DNA from: an uncultured Caryophanales bacterium
GTDB lineage: Bacteria; Bacillota_I; Bacilli_A; RFN20; CAG-826
DNA length: 64,000 nucleotides
Direction: 5' to 3'
Assembly (NCBI GenBank): GCA_946414655.1
Contig: CAMKPL010000002.1
Coordinates: forward strand, 197,765 to 261,764
The position numbers were made by a program, and so were the translations under genes. The notes below the pieces were generated by a model. That model made no database searches. It was not told the DNA's origin and was given only the letters and a program-made list of their open reading frames with translations. This document shows, piece after piece, positions 59,923-64,000 of the stretch (positions within the stretch are counted from its first letter, which is position 1; each line of letters begins with the position of its first letter).

Positions 59923-62853
59923 TTAGTGTGTGACTCCAAAGGTAATCGAACAGAAACAGTTCTTTGACCAATTAAACCATGGTTGAGGACCGTAAATTGG
60001 ATCATATTTGTCTAGATCCGCCATTTCTTCAGAAGTGTATTCGACTTCAATTGACATTGGAGCTTCGCAATAAGCGAAGGCTTCTTCACCAACACTCGTG
60101 ATTGTTTTCGGTAGATAAACCGTTCCAAGCAAACGACAATGTCCAAAGGCTAATGGTTCAATCGAGGTTGTACCATTTAATGAAACAGAGATGTTTTTAC
60201 ATCCATAGAAGAGACCTCGAGGAACCGTGACTAAATCATTAAAGTAACCATATGAGTTTTTAAAACTAACACAGTTTTCGAAGACATATTCACTCACTTT
60301 AGAGATGTGTAAGTTGTCTAAAACAATGTCTTCCAAAAGTGGACAGTTCGAGAAGCATCCGGTATTAAGTTTTAATGATGCTTCTTCGTTACCATCATAA
60401 ATGATGGTGAGATTCTTCACGAAGGCAAAGTTCGACATATATCCAGCACGAAGAATAAGTTTATGATCACTTTTTTGTTTGAAGTGAATGGTCACATCAC
60501 TAAGATTGGAACAATGTCCAAAGACATCGTTAAATGATTCCACTTGTTCGTAGTTTAGTTTAACAGAAGTTAATTCATGACAGTTTTTAAAGGCGTCATC
60601 TTCTAAAACAAGACTTTTTGCCCCAGTAAAATCGATACTTTCAATCTTTGATGATTCAAAGGCGCCTTCTTCGATTCTCTTTAAAGAGGAGATATCTTCA
60701 AATGTTAATGATTTAATGTTTGAATATCGAAAAGCGTGAGCTTCAATACGAGTGACACTACTAGGAACAAGTAATGTCTCTAAAGAAGAAGTTACTTCGA
60801 AACAAGATGACGATAGACTTGATAAATTTACTCCTTGAGCAAATTCGACCTTTTTTAACGCCGTATAACCTTTAAAGGCGTTATCTTGGAGTTGACCTAC
60901 ACCAGAAAGGTAAACCTCTTCTAAAGTTGATTTAGAATTTGGGATTAAGCTTAACGCTGTTGCTAAAGAAGCAACCTTCGAATAAAGTTTTGTTAAACTT
61001 GGACAATCCTCGAAGGCGGATTCATGAACTTCGAGTCCATCTTCTCCATAATAGAAGAGGGTCGTTAGACTATTAATGTCAGAGAAGGCTTTTGCACCAA
61101 TTTGTTGCATCTTTCCATCAATCTTGATGGAAGTGAAGGCGTCACAGTTTTCAAAGGCTCTTTCCTCGATTACTTCAATATTAGGATTATCTATAAAGAA
61201 ATCCTCACTTAGATTAGTGCAGTTTTGGAAAGACATTGGGCCAATATGCTTTAAATTAGCTCCTTTAATGTCGACTAAATTAGTCGCATTAGCAAAGGCA
61301 TTTGTTCCCACTTCTTCAAGTGAAGATGTGGTAATAATGTGACTTGCTTGACAGCCATTTAAAGCATTCGCGACGACTTTACTTACCTTTGGTAAGTGAA
61401 TTGTTTCTGGGCAAGACGCACTACAATAGACTGGTCTAGCAGCATAGAAAAGTGATCTTTGACCTAAGCTGTCTTGTTGAATTAAGAAATGGTCTTCATT
61501 AACAAAACGCGAATGTCCATCCATTGGGATAATATCAACCATTTTATTGATTCCATGAGTTCGAACAGATTCATGGATATCCCAAACATCAAGAGGGATA
61601 ACAACACCTTTAATATCGTTTAAATTATGGTAACTAGTTTCATCAACACTCATTAGTTTATGGCTAGAAATTTCGCATTCTAACCAGTGTGGGATGAAAT
61701 TATAGTCACCAGTTGAGTGATGAGGGATGGTTTTGTTGATTTCGATCACATCATCAAAAGGATCTCCACCTTTTTGAACAGTCCAACCAACGAAAAGATA
61801 ACTATGTTCACTATCGCTTTCTTTGACAGGATAAGGAATTAAAATATCTTCGGAATCATAATTATATGATGTTGGATGATCACCGCTAAATGATTCTCCA
61901 CTAGAGAATTCATACCAAATAGAGAATTCTTTTGGTAAATACGAGGCGACTAATGTCGCGTTATCTTCTGATACATTAAAGGAATCAGTATTAACTGGTT
62001 CACCTTTATATAACCACTTATCAAAGTTATAGTTTTCTTTCGTGGCAGTTGGAAGGGTAACCTTACTTAAGTAGACATAGTCTCCTTCAGTCTCAGAAGG
62101 AGTACCTCCATCTCCATCAAATAGAACGTGAACTGTTTTTGGTTCGTATTTAGCTTTAACACTCACATCTCGATGGGAGTGATATGGGATGACATAATCT
62201 AAACTCGGTGCATCTTCATCTTCTTCCACCCATCCGAGGAAGTTATAACCTGGTTTAGATGCTTGGGGGAGATGGACATCTGGCGAATAATAAGTGTAAT
62301 GAAGTGGAGCGTTACTAGGTAAAACACCTCCATCTAGACTATAGGCGATCGAATAATAGTGATGCGAATAAGAGGCGTTTAATCGAAATGAAAGTTGGTC
62401 AGCGTCTTTGTTATAGCTTCCATAAGTCAAAGTCCAACCTAAGAAGTCTTGGAACGATTTTGATGGCACTTCATTGATGTATTTTGTATCACTTTTGCTC
62501 TCAATGATGCGACTTGGAATTTCTTTCGTATCGTTTGTTTCAAACGAAACCTCAACTTTTCCATTCCAAAGAACAACTTCGTTGATCATGTCTTCGAAGT
62601 TTCTTTCTCCTTGGTCGATGCGGTAGAGTTGATAGGCATAATCTTGTTTCTTACTTGCATCGAGATAATTTGGGATTTTAGAGAAAGCATCATAGGCTTC
62701 TTTATGTTCACGATTTAATAGATGCTGTAACCCTTTTTGATATGTATCCTCTTGATTTTTATTGCTTAAATAAATACCAAGGAAAGTGCCTAGACCACCT
62801 AAAACAAGTGCTCCAGAGATAGAAATAATGAGAATTTTAGTTAACTTTTTCAT
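59923..62853 (-). CDS. BspA-like leucine-rich repeat surface protein with InlB-type B repeats
   Basis: N-terminal TM anchor, repeats like GYNFLGWVEE / NYNFDKWLYKG (Flg_new-like), many LRR_5-type units (LEEVGTNAFANATNLVDI, IGPMSFQNCTNL, VIEERAFENCDAFTSI). Confidence 0.85.
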   Translation of the reverse strand: MKKLTKILIISISGALVLGGLGTFLGIYLSNKNQEDTYQKGLQHLLNREHKEAYDAFSKIPNYLDASKKQDYAYQLYRIDQGERNFEDMINEVVLWNGKVEVSFETNDTKEIPSRIIESKSDTKYINEVPSKSFQDFLGWTLTYGSYNKDADQLSFRLNASYSHHYYSIAYSLDGGVLPSNAPLHYTYYSPDVHLPQASKPGYNFLGWVEEDEDAPSLDYVIPYHSHRDVSVKAKYEPKTVHVLFDGDGGTPSETEGDYVYLSKVTLPTATKENYNFDKWLYKGEPVNTDSFNVSEDNATLVASYLPKEFSIWYEFSSGESFSGDHPTSYNYDSEDILIPYPVKESDSEHSYLFVGWTVQKGGDPFDDVIEINKTIPHHSTGDYNFIPHWLECEISSHKLMSVDETSYHNLNDIKGVVIPLDVWDIHESVRTHGINKMVDIIPMDGHSRFVNEDHFLIQQDSLGQRSLFYAARPVYCSASCPETIHLPKVSKVVANALNGCQASHIITTSSLEEVGTNAFANATNLVDIKGANLKHIGPMSFQNCTNLSEDFFIDNPNIEVIEERAFENCDAFTSIKIDGKMQQIGAKAFSDINSLTTLFYYGEDGLEVHESAFEDCPSLTKLYSKVASLATALSLIPNSKSTLEEVYLSGVGQLQDNAFKGYTALKKVEFAQGVNLSSLSSSCFEVTSSLETLLVPSSVTRIEAHAFRYSNIKSLTFEDISSLKRIEEGAFESSKIESIDFTGAKSLVLEDDAFKNCHELTSVKLNYEQVESFNDVFGHCSNLSDVTIHFKQKSDHKLILRAGYMSNFAFVKNLTIIYDGNEEASLKLNTGCFSNCPLLEDIVLDNLHISKVSEYVFENCVSFKNSYGYFNDLVTVPRGLFYGCKNISVSLNGTTSIEPLAFGHCRLLGTVYLPKTITSVGEEAFAYCEAPMSIEVEYTSEEMADLDKYDPIYGPQPWFNWSKNCFCSITFGVTH

Positions 62854-62856
62854 TTT

Positions 62857-64000
62857 CTATTGCTCCTTTGCCCATAAATAATCTTGGCAGGCTCCATTAA
62901 AGGAATATTCAAATTTCTGAGTTGGATTAAAGTGATCAGTGGTGTCATAATCAACACGAACACTAAAACTACTTGGATCAACAAGGAAATACGGACTAAC
63001 TGTGACGAGCTCTAGCTCATCTTCAAAGAAATTTGATCTTAGGCGATAAACAACATCCATATCACATTCATAGACAACACGGTAATAACCTTCGTCTGAA
63101 TTTGCTGGAATGGAGAAATTAAAGCCATTTGTTTTTAAATCATTTAGATAATCAGCATGTTCAATTAGATAATCGGCGAGATATGTATTAAATAATTCAT
63201 ATTCTCCTTCCAAATTATCAAAATATGTTGTTGTGTGGTTATGAAGTAATGTTTCGACATCAAATGTTTCATATGCCCGAGGTTTGAACTTTTCACTAGT
63301 TCCACTGAGAATATGCACCGCATCCTCGTTATTCCATGGATTAAGTTGGGTTGGAGAAAGGCCAGCGTCAAAGGTGATTTGACTTGTCATAAATGACTTC
63401 ATCATCTGTTCAATTCCAACATATTCGACATATGATCCAGTTGGGGTTAGATCAATGCTTTCAAATTTAGCAGTAAATGATGCTGGAGTAGAAGTGGTTT
63501 TGTGGTAGACGCTTCCGGCTGTTGGATCAAGCCTTGCCACATAAAGTGGCGCGTGATAGAAGCGACCTAAATGGAAATACATTGCGTCGTTATTACCATC
63601 TAAAGTTTTATCTAAGAAACGATTTTGGAAAGCATCACTTTGAGCTTTACTAGAGAAGGAGTGAGAACGTTTAAATTTCTTATCATATTGCGGATAAATC
63701 ACATAATCATCATGGATATTTTGACCACTTAAATCAGGGTACCAACGTTTGTTATCATAGATACAATAGTAATCTTCTTCTCGATCAGGAACCGAAGGAA
63801 TAAACGGAAGTTGTTCAGTTGGATCAACTTCAAAGATTTGTAAGAGATTACCTTGGTAATCACGATATTCAACATGATAAAGTTTGCCACTAGGAACAAC
63901 CTTGAAATGGGCCACCACTTCTTGTCCTCGAAAGAGAATTTTTACAACGTGGTCACCTTCCGTGTCAAGAATATCGCGAATATCGGGAGACAAAGAACGC
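62857..64000 (-). CDS. hypothetical (probable extracellular) protein, N-terminus beyond window edge
   Basis: ORF track starts at a TTG and the frame is open to the window end. Beta-rich sequence; abuts the LRR gene. Confidence 0.6.
   Translation of the reverse strand, partial: RSLSPDIRDILDTEGDHVVKILFRGQEVVAHFKVVPSGKLYHVEYRDYQGNLLQIFEVDPTEQLPFIPSVPDREEDYYCIYDNKRWYPDLSGQNIHDDYVIYPQYDKKFKRSHSFSSKAQSDAFQNRFLDKTLDGNNDAMYFHLGRFYHAPLYVARLDPTAGSVYHKTTSTPASFTAKFESIDLTPTGSYVEYVGIEQMMKSFMTSQITFDAGLSPTQLNPWNNEDAVHILSGTSEKFKPRAYETFDVETLLHNHTTTYFDNLEGEYELFNTYLADYLIEHADYLNDLKTNGFNFSIPANSDEGYYRVVYECDMDVVYRLRSNFFEDELELVTVSPYFLVDPSSFSVRVDYDTTDHFNPTQKFEYSFNGACQDYLWAKEQ

Overview
The window is a low-GC, gene-dense chromosomal segment of Bacilli/Erysipelotrichia/RF39-like Firmicute character. 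This is inferred from gene content and order only. TGA is used as a stop codon, so the code is standard. About 1-49.4 kb is mostly core housekeeping on the minus strand: ispH, nif3-like, trmK, rpoD, dnaG, glycyl-tRNA synthetase, recO, era, cdd, ybeY, rpsU, deoC, rpmF, mtaB, rsmE, the hrcA-grpE-dnaK-dnaJ operon with a double CIRCE promoter, hemW, pfkA, lepA, fmt, rpsT, holA, comEC/comEA, T-box-valS, ysxC, lon, tig, hppA, degV-like, yggS. Unusual genes inside this core are a C39 peptidase-transmembrane protein without an ABC ATPase domain, a Fic-like protein with a degenerate active-site motif, and a DinG-type helicase fused to an N-terminal PD-(D/E)XK-like nuclease domain. About 49.6-64 kb is more accessory. 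It has a small Hc1/histone-H1-like gene missed by the ORF track, a cluster with two RyR (ryanodine-receptor-repeat)-like domain proteins (one on a membrane/multi-Rossmann TrkA-N-like protein) plus a TerB-like protein, a tandem HicB-like/helical-repeat protein, and a large BspA-like LRR surface protein. At 57.7-57.87 kb there is a candidate type I toxin-antitoxin-like locus: a 22-aa hydrophobic peptide ORF with a perfect Shine-Dalgarno, overlapped by a putative antisense RNA with its own promoter and intrinsic terminator. All calls come from reading the sequence; no database searches were run.
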